A stretch of DNA of 44,107 bases from Oscillospiraceae bacterium. Its GTDB lineage: Bacteria; Bacillota; Clostridia; Oscillospirales; Oscillospiraceae. Of the stretch, positions 1-8,564 are shown piece by piece (position 1 is the stretch's first letter; each line of letters starts with the position of its first letter). The position numbers and the translations under genes are program-made. The stretch lies in contig JAFUMG010000028.1 in NCBI GenBank assembly GCA_017473225.1, positions 1 through 44,107 of the forward strand. The letters run 5' to 3'. The notes beneath the pieces were generated by a model. It worked only from the letters and a program-made list of their open reading frames with translations. It did no database searches and was not told the DNA's origin.

Positions 1-165
1 AGGATGGGGACTACAGTTTTTCCCAGAAGTATCAAGACTTTGGGACATCCAGCACAGGTGCGTCGCCATGGGAGATTGCCACGCCAGTGTGAGCACTGGC
101 TCGCAATGACAGCATATTTTTTAGACGCCGCAACCACTGTTGAACGGTGCGATAAACTACAATTT
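1..165. repeat. Right part of a TIR-bounded intergenic repeat, CATTGCGAGCC core
   Basis: The window opens inside a repeat whose left end is missing. It carries the right half-unit (GATTGCCACGCC, then GTGTGAGCAC, then GGCTCGCAATGAC) and ends at CGATAAACTACAATTT (150-165), the right terminus shared by many elements in this window. The terminus abuts the -35 of the recG promoter. Confidence 0.85.
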
Positions 166-192
166 GAATCTCTCCCCACGATATGCTATAAT
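164..192 (+). promoter_or_regulatory. Sigma-A-type promoter for recG
   Basis: TTGAAT (164-169) and TATAAT (187-192) are separated by 17 bases. The first bases of the -35 come from the end of the repeat terminus (CAATTT), so the repeat contributes to this promoter. Confidence 0.6.
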
Positions 193-213
193 GAAACAAA
201 AGGCGGTGAGGAA

Positions 214-2262
214 ATGGCGAAGTTAACAGATCCTGTTACCATATTGAAGGGTGTCGGGCCCACGAGGGCGAAGCAGTTCGCCAATCTGAATATCTTTACC
301 CTGGGGGACCTGATCTGCCATTTCCCCCGGGGCTATGAGGACCGCACCCAGCTGCTGCCCATCGAAAAGCTGGAGGTGGACGTGCCCGCCTGCTTCCGGG
401 CGATGGTCATGAACACCCCCCGGACCTCCCATATCCGCAAGGGCCTGGACATCACCAAGGTCCAGGTGGCGGACCATACGGCCCGGTTGAACCTGACCTT
501 TTTCAACAACCGTTTCGTCACCGAGCAGTTACAATATGGCAGGGAATACATATTCTATGGGGCGGTGTCCGGGGATTTCATCGGCTACAATATGACCAAC
601 CCTACCTTCGAGGCCCTGGATTCCCAGCCGGTGACCACCCGGCGGGTGCTGCCCATTTACCCCCTGACGGCGGGGCTGAGCAATGCCGCCCTGCTGAAGG
701 CGGTGCGGCAGGCGCTGGAGCTTTGCGATCCGCCGGCGGAGATCATCCCGGAGCCGGTGCGGCAGAAATACGGCATCCTCCCGGCGGAGCGGGCCTACCG
801 GGCCATCCATGAGCCCCAGTCCATGGCGGAAGCGGAAATGGCGAAAAAACGTCTGATCTTCGAGGAGTTTTTCGTATTTTCCGCGGGCCTTTCCCTCATG
901 CGGGCCAGCCGGGCGGGGAAGAAGACAGAAAGTTATGTAAACTTAGACCTGGCGCCCTTCGAAGCCGCGCTGCCCTTCACCCTCACCGGGGCCCAGAGCC
1001 GGGCCATCGGGGATATCCTGACGGATCTTCGGCGGGGCGTGCCCATGAACCGACTGGTCCAGGGCGATGTGGGCAGCGGCAAGACCATGGTGGCCGCGGC
1101 GGCGGCCTATATCGCGGCGAAAAACGGCCGCCAGGCGGCGCTGATGGCGCCTACGGAGATCCTGGCGGAGCAGCATTACGGATCCCTGGCGAGGCTCTTT
1201 GAGCCCATGGGGATCACCGTGGCGCTGCTGACGGGCTCCATGAAACCCAGCGAGAAAAAACGGGTCCGGGAAGCCATCGCCGCCGGGCAGGTGGATCTGG
1301 CGGTGGGCACCCATGCCCTGCTGTCCGACGCCACCCGGTTTCAGAACCTGGGGCTGGTGATCACCGACGAGCAGCACCGCTTCGGCGTGGGCCAGCGGGC
1401 GAAGCTGTCGGCCAAGGGCAGCGACCCCCATCTGCTGGTCATGTCCGCCACCCCCATTCCCCGGACTCTGGCGCTGCTGATGTACGGCGATCTGGAGGTG
1501 TCCATTCTGGACGAGCTGCCCCCGGGCCGGGAAAGTGTGGACACCTTCCTGGTGGGCGAGAGCTACCGCCCCCGGATCAACGCCTTCATCCGCAAGCATG
1601 TGGCCGAGGGGCACCAGTGCTTCGTGGTCTGTCCCGCGGTGGAGGAGAATGAAGAGCTGGACATCAAGGCGGCCACCGTCTGGGCGGAGACCCTGCAGCG
1701 GACGGTGTTCCCGGAGCTGCGGATCGCCCTGATCCACGGCCAGATGAAGGGCTCGGAGAAGGAAGCGGTGATGGCCTCCTTTGCCCGGGGCGAGGCGGAT
1801 GTGCTGGTGGCCACCACGGTCATCGAGGTGGGCGTGGACGTGCCCAACGCCACGCTGATGGTCATCGAGGACGCGGACCGGTTCGGCCTTTCCCAGCTCC
1901 ATCAGCTCCGGGGCCGGGTGGGCCGGGGCAGGGCCAAGAGCTACTGCATCATGACCAGCCACAGCAAAAACCAGGAGACCCTGCTGCGGCTGAAAGCCCT
2001 GTGCAGGACCACCGACGGCTTTAAGATCGCGGAGGAGGACCTGAAGCTCCGGGGCCCCGGCGATTTCTTCGGGAGCCGCCAGTCGGGCCTGCCCACCTTC
2101 CGGGTGGCGAATCTCAGCTGCGACCTGCGGACGCTGCAGGACGCCCAGGCCGCTTCGGCGGAGTGGATCGACGCCGAAGGCACCGCCGACACCCCCGAGG
2201 CCATCGCCCTGCGGGAACGAATCGGCGAGCTGTTCACCAGAGCGGAAGGGACGATGAATTAA
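214..2262 (+). CDS. recG: ATP-dependent DNA helicase RecG
   Basis: RecG is a superfamily 2 helicase that remodels branched DNA, reversing stalled forks and moving Holliday junctions in the cytosol. The product is 682 residues, the usual length. An N-terminal wedge/OB region contains the helix-hairpin-helix-like ILKGVGPTRAKQF. Walker A GDVGSGKT is at 284-291 and the DEQH box at 385-388; motif VI (QLRGRVGRG) and the C-terminal TRG region follow. The ATG at 214 was chosen over the open frame upstream because GGTGAGG lies just before it and the upstream frame is repeat DNA. In Bacillus, recG lies downstream of the yloU-yloV pair; here the equivalent pair (5.3-7.3 kb) lies downstream of recG. The stop codon overlaps the first bases of an ATGCAAAATGC repeat. 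Confidence 0.97.
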   Translation: MAKLTDPVTILKGVGPTRAKQFANLNIFTLGDLICHFPRGYEDRTQLLPIEKLEVDVPACFRAMVMNTPRTSHIRKGLDITKVQVADHTARLNLTFFNNRFVTEQLQYGREYIFYGAVSGDFIGYNMTNPTFEALDSQPVTTRRVLPIYPLTAGLSNAALLKAVRQALELCDPPAEIIPEPVRQKYGILPAERAYRAIHEPQSMAEAEMAKKRLIFEEFFVFSAGLSLMRASRAGKKTESYVNLDLAPFEAALPFTLTGAQSRAIGDILTDLRRGVPMNRLVQGDVGSGKTMVAAAAAYIAAKNGRQAALMAPTEILAEQHYGSLARLFEPMGITVALLTGSMKPSEKKRVREAIAAGQVDLAVGTHALLSDATRFQNLGLVITDEQHRFGVGQRAKLSAKGSDPHLLVMSATPIPRTLALLMYGDLEVSILDELPPGRESVDTFLVGESYRPRINAFIRKHVAEGHQCFVVCPAVEENEELDIKAATVWAETLQRTVFPELRIALIHGQMKGSEKEAVMASFARGEADVLVATTVIEVGVDVPNATLMVIEDADRFGLSQLHQLRGRVGRGRAKSYCIMTSHSKNQETLLRLKALCRTTDGFKIAEEDLKLRGPGDFFGSRQSGLPTFRVANLSCDLRTLQDAQAASAEWIDAEGTADTPEAIALRERIGELFTRAEGTMN

Positions 2263-2337
2263 ATGCAAAATGCAGAATGCGGAATGCAAAATGTATTTGC
2301 TGTTCGATATTTTGCATTTTGAATTCTGCATGAATTA
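2260..2337. repeat. ATGCAAAATGC-type palindromic repeat
   Basis: A short imperfect inverted repeat starts on the recG stop codon (TTAAATGCAAAATGCAG) and ends with GCATTTTGAATTCTGCATG. It fills almost the whole gap to the next gene. The same family recurs at 15.8, 18.9, 23.4, 34.7 and 42.3 kb. Confidence 0.8.
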
Positions 2338-2363
2338 ACACCCCTCAAAGGAGGAAAATTACC

Positions 2364-3293
2364 ATGAAAAGACGTGTTTTACTGTACATTCTGACGCTGG
2401 TCATTCTGGCTTCCCTGGCCGTGCCCGCGGCGGCAGCGGAGCAGGGGAGCTGCGGCGACGGCCTGAGCTGGACCTATGAAAACGGGAAGCTGACCATCAC
2501 CGGCGAGGGAGAAATGGACGACTACGGCCTGGGCGCACCCTGGGACGCTTACCGGGAGGAGATCGAGGAGCTGGTGCTCGAGGGCGTGACCTACATCGGC
2601 GCCTGCGCCTTCCGGGACTATGACGCCCTGAAAACCGTGGACTTCGGCGACGACCTGTATCAGATCGGCCAGTACGCCTTCGATTCCTGCGACGGCCTGA
2701 CCTCCATTTCTCTGCCGGAGACCTTCAAGATCTTCGACGAGGGCAGCTTCCAGAGCTGCAAGAATCTGACGGAGATCCACTGCGCCGGCAAATTCCCCAC
2801 CTTCCGCCATAACAGCATGTGGGAGACCTCCGTCACCATTTATTATCCGGCGGAGCGGCCCTGGAGCCTGGAGCTGATCGCCCAGCTGGAGACGGCCTTC
2901 CGGGGACGCATTGAGTTCCGCGGTTCCGACGGCAGCGACCTCTATGAGTACACCGGCTATGTGGAGGAGACCCAGCCGCCTGAGACGGAGCTGGAGACCC
3001 AGCCCGAGACCCAGCCCGAAACCCTCCCGCCCACGGAGGTCCCCGAGACGGAAGCCCCCACCGTGCCCCCCGTCCCCGAAACGGAGCCCCCGGTGACGGA
3101 AGCGCCCACGGAGCCTGAGACGGCGCCCACGGAGGAGACACCGGCCCCCACCGAGCCTGTGGAGCCGGAGGAAACGGCGGGCGTCACCGGCCTTCTGATC
3201 GGACTGCTGATCGTCATCATCGTGATGACCCTGGTGATCATCGGCGCGCTGATCTTCAAGAGCCGCAGCCACGGGGGCAGATTTTCCTCCTGA
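2364..3293 (+). CDS. Membrane-anchored BspA-like leucine-rich-repeat surface protein
   Basis: This is a predicted cell-surface protein of 309 residues. A signal peptide (basic MKRR, hydrophobic core, cleavage near PAAAA/EQ at about residue 25) precedes a globular part with LRR_5/BspA-type repeats (residues about 60-150, for example YIGACAFRDY and QIGQYAFDSC). A stalk rich in Pro, Thr and Glu (about 195-270, many TEAP/PETE units) then leads to one transmembrane helix (about 273-297) and a short basic tail. The layout is that of a type I membrane protein displayed through the wall. It has an AAAGGAGG ribosome site. The family suggests adhesion or host and matrix contact, but no ligand can be inferred. 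Confidence 0.85.
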   Translation: MKRRVLLYILTLVILASLAVPAAAAEQGSCGDGLSWTYENGKLTITGEGEMDDYGLGAPWDAYREEIEELVLEGVTYIGACAFRDYDALKTVDFGDDLYQIGQYAFDSCDGLTSISLPETFKIFDEGSFQSCKNLTEIHCAGKFPTFRHNSMWETSVTIYYPAERPWSLELIAQLETAFRGRIEFRGSDGSDLYEYTGYVEETQPPETELETQPETQPETLPPTEVPETEAPTVPPVPETEPPVTEAPTEPETAPTEETPAPTEPVEPEETAGVTGLLIGLLIVIIVMTLVIIGALIFKSRSHGGRFSS

Positions 3294-3347
3294 TGGACGA
3301 AAACCAATCATAAAAAGTGCGGAAAACGCGGAATAACAGAACGCGCC

Positions 3348-3385
3348 TGTCATCCTTCGACTCCCTTCGGTCGCTCAGGATGACA
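3348..3385. repeat. Short TGTCATCC hairpin repeat
   Basis: TGTCATCC and GGATGACA form the ends of a 38-base palindromic unit with inner TCGACTCC/GGTCGCTCA. It resembles a minimal version of the CATCCCGAGCG cores found at 26.3 and 39.6 kb. Confidence 0.65.
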
Positions 3386-3441
3386 ACGTTTTTGAAGGAT
3401 TCCAGTTTTGAGCCGCGCCGCTGTTTAAAATTTACTTAACA

Positions 3442-3488
3442 ACTTCCGGGAAATTCACTGTTTTTCACATTTTCCCGGGAGTTTTTTT
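3442..3488 (+). terminator. Intrinsic terminator after the LRR protein gene
   Basis: CTTCCGGGAAA and TTTCCCGGGAG form a stem followed by seven T residues. The rest of the 308-base gap from 3294 holds the small repeat at 3348 and the gpmI promoter. Confidence 0.8.
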
Positions 3489-3516
3489 GTGATGAACGGA
3501 AAATTTAAAATAATAG

Positions 3517-3545
3517 TTGTAACTTACGGGAAAATGATGTAAAAT
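3517..3545 (+). promoter_or_regulatory. Sigma-A-type promoter for gpmI
   Basis: TTGTAA (3517-3522) and TAAAAT (3540-3545) are separated by 17 bases, about 55 bases before the gpmI start. Confidence 0.65.
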
Positions 3546-3601
3546 AATACAACCAATAGAATGCAATATTACGTTTCGATACGTTTTTTGGAGGTATCTG
3601 A

Positions 3602-5164
3602 ATGGAAAAACCGATTGTTCTGGTGATCATGGATGGTGTCGGCAAGGGCGACGGCGGCAGCGGCGACGCGGTCAAGGTCGCGAAGACTCCCACCCTGGAT
3701 CACCTGCTGGAAACCTGCCCTCATACTTATCTGAAGGCCCACGGCACCGCCGTCGGTCTGCCCAGCGATGACGACATGGGCAACTCCGAGGTTGGCCACA
3801 ACGCTCTGGGCTGCGGTCAGGTTTATTCTCAGGGCGCCAAGCTGGTGGGCGAGTCCATCGAAAACGGCGCGCTGTACGCATCCGAGACCTGGAAGGACCT
3901 GGTGGCCAATGCCAAGGACGGCCACGCCCTCCATTTCCTGGGCCTGCTGAGTGACGGCAATGTCCACTCCAACATTTCCCACCTGATCGCCCTGCTGCGT
4001 CAGGCCAAGGCCGAGGGTGTGAAGAAGTGCTACTGCCACATCCTGCTGGACGGCCGTGACGTGCCCGCCACCTCCGCGCTGGAGTATGTTTCCCAGCTGG
4101 AGGATGTGCTGAAGGAGCTGAAGGGCGAGGGCTGCGATTACGCCATCGCTTCCGGCGGCGGCCGTATGCAGGTCACCATGGACCGCTATGAAGCCAACTG
4201 GGCCATGGTCGAGAAGGGCTGGAAGACCCATGTGCTGGGCGAGGGCCGGATGTTCGCTTCCGCAAGCGAAGCCATCGAGACCTACCGGGCCGAGACCGGC
4301 TGCATCGACCAGGATCTGCCCGCCTTTGTCGTTGCCCGCGACGGCGAGCCCGTGGCGAAGATCGCCAACGGTGACAGCGTCATCCTCTTCAACTTCCGCG
4401 GCGACCGGGCCCAGGAGATCTCCCTGGCCTTCGACCGCAAGGACTTCGATAAGTTCGAACGCCCCGGCTACACGGGCGTCAAGTTTGCCGGTATGCTGCA
4501 GTACGACGGCGACCTGAATATCCCCGAGCACTATCTGGTCCAGCCTCCCGTCATCAAGAACACTCTGACCGAGGTGCTGTGCCAGGCCGGCATCCACGAG
4601 TACGCCCTGTCCGAGACCCAGAAGTACGGCCATGTGACCTATTTCTGGAACGGCAACCGCTCCGGCAAGGTCTGCGAGGACCTGGAGGTCTATGAGGAGA
4701 TCCCCTCCGACGTGATCCCCTTCGAGCAGGCCCCCGCCATGAAGTCCGCCGAGATCACCGAGAAGATGGTGGAAGCCATGGCAAGCAAGAAATTCCAGTT
4801 CCTGCGCTGCAACTTCCCCAACGGCGATATGGTGGGCCACACCGGCGTTATGGAAGCCGTCGTCTACGCCATGGAGTGCGTGGACAACGGCCTGAAGCAG
4901 ATCATCGAGGCCGCCGACAAGTACGGTTACACTGTGCTGGTCACCGCCGACCACGGCAACGCCGACCAGATGACCGAGACCAAGAAGGGCAAGACTTCCG
5001 TCCGCACCGCCCATTCCCTGAATCCCGTTCCCTTCATCATCTACGACACCGACCGTGAGTGGAAGATCGTGGACGGCGCCTACGGCCTGGCCAACGTGGC
5101 CCCCACCGTGGTGAAGATGATGGGCCTGGATGCTCCCGCTTGCTGGGAAGCAAGCATGGTGTAA
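3602..5164 (+). CDS. gpmI: 2,3-bisphosphoglycerate-independent phosphoglycerate mutase
   Basis: The enzyme interconverts 3- and 2-phosphoglycerate in glycolysis and gluconeogenesis using two metal ions and a phosphoserine intermediate. The product has 520 residues, normal for the family. Asp11 (MDGVG) and the nucleophile Ser62 in DMGNSEVGHNALG sit exactly where the family has them. LLDGRDVP and the C-terminal metal motif TADHGNAD are also present. GGAGG lies 8 bases before the ATG, and the gene has its own promoter. Codon use is more biased (many GGC, CTG, AAG) than in neighbouring accessory genes, as expected for a highly expressed glycolytic gene. Confidence 0.97.
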   Translation: MEKPIVLVIMDGVGKGDGGSGDAVKVAKTPTLDHLLETCPHTYLKAHGTAVGLPSDDDMGNSEVGHNALGCGQVYSQGAKLVGESIENGALYASETWKDLVANAKDGHALHFLGLLSDGNVHSNISHLIALLRQAKAEGVKKCYCHILLDGRDVPATSALEYVSQLEDVLKELKGEGCDYAIASGGGRMQVTMDRYEANWAMVEKGWKTHVLGEGRMFASASEAIETYRAETGCIDQDLPAFVVARDGEPVAKIANGDSVILFNFRGDRAQEISLAFDRKDFDKFERPGYTGVKFAGMLQYDGDLNIPEHYLVQPPVIKNTLTEVLCQAGIHEYALSETQKYGHVTYFWNGNRSGKVCEDLEVYEEIPSDVIPFEQAPAMKSAEITEKMVEAMASKKFQFLRCNFPNGDMVGHTGVMEAVVYAMECVDNGLKQIIEAADKYGYTVLVTADHGNADQMTETKKGKTSVRTAHSLNPVPFIIYDTDREWKIVDGAYGLANVAPTVVKMMGLDAPACWEASMV

Positions 5165-5185
5165 GGCTTCCACACAGCGGAAGCA

Positions 5186-5303
5186 AATGAATAATGAATA
5201 GTGAAGGCGCTTCGCTGATGAATAATGAATAATTTCAATCATCCCCGAAGGGGATACCACAATTATTCATTTTTCACTATTCATTCTTCGTTATTCATTA
5301 TTT
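5186..5303. repeat. ATGAATAATGAA-type palindromic repeat
   Basis: Ends made of ATGAATAATGAATAG and its inverse flank a core with a CCCC-GAAG-GGGG hairpin followed by ATACCACAATT (5254-5264). It fills most of the gap between gpmI and the Asp23 gene. A second member of the family is at 18.3 kb. Confidence 0.8.
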
Positions 5304-5326
5304 AAAATATTTGGAGGTACTGATTT

Positions 5327-5680
5327 ATGATTCGTCAGAACAATGATAACGGCTCCGTGAATATCAGCACCGGCGTGTATACCGACATCGCGGGCACCGC
5401 GGCTACCAACTGCTTCGGCGTCAAGGGTATGGCTGCCCGTTCCGTCAAGGACGGCCTGTACCATCTGCTGCGGGTGGAGTCCATGAGCAAGGGCGTCCAT
5501 GTGGAGTTCCACGAGGACGACACCATTTCCATCGATCTGCACATCATGGTCGATAACAGCGTCAATCTGGCCGCCGTGGGCGCGTCCATCATTGAGCAGG
5601 TCAGCTATCACGTGACCAAGTGCACCGGCACCGAGGTCCGGGCCGTAAATGTTTATATCGATTCCATGATGATCGGTTGA
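5327..5680 (+). CDS. Asp23/Gls24 family envelope-stress protein
   Basis: This is a 117-residue cytosolic protein of the Asp23/Gls24 family (YloU-like), whose members associate with the membrane and respond to cell-envelope or alkaline stress. Visible family traits are an N-terminal beta segment (GSVNISTGVYTDIAG), a central VHVEFHEDDTISIDLHIMV strand pair and the C-terminal VNVYIDSM. It stands 19 bases upstream of fakA, the same pairing as yloU-yloV in Bacillus, so the two are probably co-transcribed. The ribosome site is TTGGAGG. An ATGAATAATGAA repeat lies just upstream, so a promoter may be hidden in or displaced by it. Confidence 0.9.
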   Translation: MIRQNNDNGSVNISTGVYTDIAGTAATNCFGVKGMAARSVKDGLYHLLRVESMSKGVHVEFHEDDTISIDLHIMVDNSVNLAAVGASIIEQVSYHVTKCTGTEVRAVNVYIDSMMIG

Positions 5681-5699
5681 TGATCGGAGGTAAAATAAA

Positions 5700-7331
5700 T
5701 TGAGACAGACGATTAATGGCGCCGATTTTCGCCGGCTGATGATCAGCGCCGCTGCTTCCATCGAGATCCATAAGCAGCAGCTGAATGAACTGAACGTGTT
5801 CCCCGTTCCCGACGGCGATACCGGCACCAATATGTCCATGACCATCAATGCCGCCGCGGCGGACCTGCGCAAGGCCGAGGATCCCACCCTGGAGAAGGCC
5901 TCCGCCGTCACCGCTTCCGCCATGCTCCGGGGCGCCCGGGGCAACTCCGGTGTCATTCTGTCCCTGCTGATGCGGGGCATTTCCAAGAAGCTGAAGGGCG
6001 CGGAGATCTGCGACGGCGTCCTGTGGGCCGATGCCCTGCAGGAGGGCGTTGACGCCGCCTACAAGGCCGTTATGAAGCCCGCCGAGGGCACCATCCTGAC
6101 CGTGGCCCGTCTGGCTGCCGCCAAGGCACGGGAGGCCGCTCAGGAGAACAACTATTTCGAATTCGTCCACGAAGCCGCTCTGGAAGAGGCGAAGGTTGCC
6201 CTGGCCAATACCACCAACCAGAACCCCGTCCTGAAGAAGGCCAACGTGGTTGATGCCGGCGGCAAGGGCTGGGTCTTTGCCCTGGAAGCCATGCTCCTGG
6301 CTCTGCGGGGCGAGGATGTGGTGGTCCCCGAGGGCCAGGAAAGCGCCGAGGTCAAGGAAGCCGCTTCCTTCTCCGACTTCGACGACGAGGACATCACCTT
6401 CACCTATTGCACCGAGTTCATCATTGCCCGTGAGAATGACAAGGACCCCGAGGTCCTGCGGGAATTCCTGTCCAGCCTGGGCGACAGCCTGGTGCTGGTG
6501 GACGACGAGGAGATCATCAAGGTCCACGTCCACACCAACGACCCCGGCAAGGCTCTGCATGAGGCCATCGAGTACGGCTCCTTCCAGACCGTCAAGATCG
6601 AGAACATGCGCCTGCAGCACACCGAGAAGGTCATGACCGAGGCGGAGAAGGCCCCCCAGATCGCGGAGCCTGAGAAGCCCTTCGGCGTGGTCTCCGTCTG
6701 CGCCGGCGCGGGCCTGGCGGATGTCTTCGAGAACCTGGGCGTCGACGCCATCATCTCCGGCGGCCAGACCATGAACCCCAGCACCCAGGACATCCTGGAA
6801 GCGGTCAACAAGGTCCCCGCGGAGACCGTCTTCGTGCTGCCCAACAATAAGAACATCATCATGGCCGCCCAGCAGGTGGATGCCCTGACCCCCAAGCGCG
6901 TCATCGTCATCCCCTCCAAGACCGTTCCCCAGGGCGTCACCGCCATGCTGAGCTTCAACCCCGAGGGCACCGAGGAGGAGAACGTGGAGGCTCTGACCGA
7001 GGCTCTGGGCACTGTGGACACCATGCAGATCACCTACGCCGCCCGGAACTCCGACTTCGACGGCTACGACATCCACGAGGGAGACTATCTGGCTCTCTAC
7101 GGCAGCCAGCTCTTCGGCACCAGCCAGGATATCCGGGTGCTGCTGAAGTCCCTGGCCCAGAAGGTCCGTGACGACGGCAAGGAATACATCACCATCTACT
7201 ATGGCGCTGATGTGAAGGAAAAGCACGCCCAGAAGGCCGCGGACCTGTTTGCGGAAATCTGCCCCGACGCGGATGTGAATCTGCTCAATGGCGGCCAGCC
7301 TGTGTATTATTATATGTTTTCTGCTGAATAA
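5700..7331 (+). CDS. fakA: Fatty acid kinase catalytic subunit FakA (DAK2 domain, YloV-like)
   Basis: FakA phosphorylates fatty acids held by FakB (DegV-family) carriers, feeding exogenous fatty acids into phospholipid synthesis. The product has 543 residues. An N-terminal DAK2 ATP-binding domain carries PVPDGDTGTNM (about 35-45) and GARGNSGVILS (about 78-88). A middle region includes VHVHTNDPG (about 279-287), and a C-terminal domain resembles the DhaK/DegV fold. Translation starts at a TTG at 5700-5702 with GGAGG ten bases before it; no closer ATG preserves the conserved N-terminus. No fakB lies in the window. A terminator follows. Confidence 0.92.
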   Translation: MRQTINGADFRRLMISAAASIEIHKQQLNELNVFPVPDGDTGTNMSMTINAAAADLRKAEDPTLEKASAVTASAMLRGARGNSGVILSLLMRGISKKLKGAEICDGVLWADALQEGVDAAYKAVMKPAEGTILTVARLAAAKAREAAQENNYFEFVHEAALEEAKVALANTTNQNPVLKKANVVDAGGKGWVFALEAMLLALRGEDVVVPEGQESAEVKEAASFSDFDDEDITFTYCTEFIIARENDKDPEVLREFLSSLGDSLVLVDDEEIIKVHVHTNDPGKALHEAIEYGSFQTVKIENMRLQHTEKVMTEAEKAPQIAEPEKPFGVVSVCAGAGLADVFENLGVDAIISGGQTMNPSTQDILEAVNKVPAETVFVLPNNKNIIMAAQQVDALTPKRVIVIPSKTVPQGVTAMLSFNPEGTEEENVEALTEALGTVDTMQITYAARNSDFDGYDIHEGDYLALYGSQLFGTSQDIRVLLKSLAQKVRDDGKEYITIYYGADVKEKHAQKAADLFAEICPDADVNLLNGGQPVYYYMFSAE

Positions 7332-7345
7332 GCTTTGGTGGATCG

Positions 7346-7385
7346 CGAATGCCCACTGCCTCAAGGGCGGTGGGTGTTCGTTTTT
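7346..7385 (+). terminator. Intrinsic terminator after fakA
   Basis: GAATGCCCACTGCC pairs with GGCGGTGGGTGTTC (some G-U pairs) and is followed by a run of T. Confidence 0.75.
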
Positions 7386-7395
7386 GTGGAAGGGA

Positions 7396-7608
7396 AAATT
7401 GTAGTTTATCGTACTGGCGCGGGAGCGCCCCAAGCCTCCCTCTGACGAGGGAGGTGGCTCGGCGTAAGCCGAGACGGAGGGAGAGAAAGCGTTGCAATTA
7501 CCGCAATGCTAGACGGAACGTTTTCTCTCCCCCAGTCACCTTCGGTGACAGCCCCCTCGTCAGAGGGGGCCTTGGGTGCAGTGCAAACTGTAAGATAAAC
7601 TACAATTT
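7396..7608. repeat. TIR-bounded repeat with CTCCCTC/GAGGGAG core
   Basis: AAATTGTAGTTTATCG opens the element and GATAAACTACAATTT closes it. The interior holds CCTCCCTCTGACGAGGGAGG, a GGCTCGGCGTAAGCCGAG hairpin, a GTCACCTTCGGTGAC hairpin and CCCCCTCGTCAGAGGGGGC. The whole forms a nested hairpin lying between the fakA terminator and the next ribosome site. Confidence 0.9.
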
Positions 7609-7640
7609 GAACCACGATTTCAGGGAAAGGAGGGAGACCC

Positions 7641-8474
7641 GTGCGGGAACTGCCGAAGGGCGGAATGTTTGGAAAGGTACAGAGTTTCTTAGGTAAGGTC
7701 CGGCGGATGGAGATCCCGACCCATGCCAGCCATGCCTGCTACTTCCTTGTGCTGGCGGTGTTCCCGGCACTGACGCTGCTGCTGGGACTGCTGCGCTATA
7801 CCGCCCTGGAGGCCTACGATCTGATGGATCTGGTCGGGGGCGTGCTGCCGAATGCCCTGGAGCCCTATATCTGGAAGCTGATCTCCGGCACCTATGAGAA
7901 TACGTCGAAGGTCGTGGTGTCGGTGTCGGCGCTGACGGCCCTCTGGTCCGCCGGACGGGGCATCCACGGCGTCGTGACGGGGCTGAACGCCGTCTATGGC
8001 GTGGAGGAGCAGCGCGGATGGCTGCAGACCAGACTGATGAGCATGTTTTATACGATCCTCTTTCTGGTGGTGCTGGTGCTGTCGCTGGTGCTCCATGTCT
8101 TCGGCAATACCATCGAGGAGCTGATCCACAGCACCGGGGACCCCCGGTTCCTGCGGTGGATGGACATCATCGACTGGGGCGTTTTCGCCCTGATCGGCGC
8201 GGAGGTGCTGCTGTTCACCGCCATGTTCATGTTCCTGCCCTGCCGGCATAACGGCTTCCGGGAGAGCCTGCCCGGGGCGCTGTTTGCCTCCCTGGGCTGG
8301 ATGACCTTCTCCTCGGTGTTTTCCATCTATGTGGAGAATTTCTCCAACTATACCAATATCTACGGCTCCGTGTACGCGGTGGCGCTGGCGATGCTGTGGC
8401 TGTATATGTGCGTGTCCATCGTGTTTTATGGTGCGGTTTTGAACCGTTTGCTGGCGGAAGCCCGGGGAAAATAG
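7641..8474 (+). CDS. YihY/BrkB family membrane protein
   Basis: This is an integral membrane protein of 277 residues in the YihY (virulence factor BrkB) family, whose biochemical role is unsettled. About six hydrophobic helices are visible, with family motifs HASHACYFLVLAVFPALT near residues 30-45 and ALTALWSAGRG near 95. The start is a GTG at 7641 with AAAGGAGGG just before it. It is followed at 90 bases by the DUF5685 gene, and no promoter between them is obvious, so the three genes to 10.05 kb may form one transcript. Confidence 0.88.
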   Translation: MRELPKGGMFGKVQSFLGKVRRMEIPTHASHACYFLVLAVFPALTLLLGLLRYTALEAYDLMDLVGGVLPNALEPYIWKLISGTYENTSKVVVSVSALTALWSAGRGIHGVVTGLNAVYGVEEQRGWLQTRLMSMFYTILFLVVLVLSLVLHVFGNTIEELIHSTGDPRFLRWMDIIDWGVFALIGAEVLLFTAMFMFLPCRHNGFRESLPGALFASLGWMTFSSVFSIYVENFSNYTNIYGSVYAVALAMLWLYMCVSIVFYGAVLNRLLAEARGK

Positions 8475-8564
8475 GGAAATTGTGACGGTTTCGTAAACTT
8501 TTTCAATGTTTACCGTATGTTCACAGATGCCCGCTATGATGGTACGAAAAGGAGGCGGGAGACT

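Noticed and set aside
943..2331. A 462-codon minus-strand open frame opposite recG
   Set aside because: Antisense shadow that begins inside an ATGCAAAATGC repeat, with no ribosome site and no family resemblance.
7349..7696. Small open frames within repeat elements, here and in the other elements
   Set aside because: They depend on repeat palindromes, lack ribosome sites and differ between copies of the same repeat.
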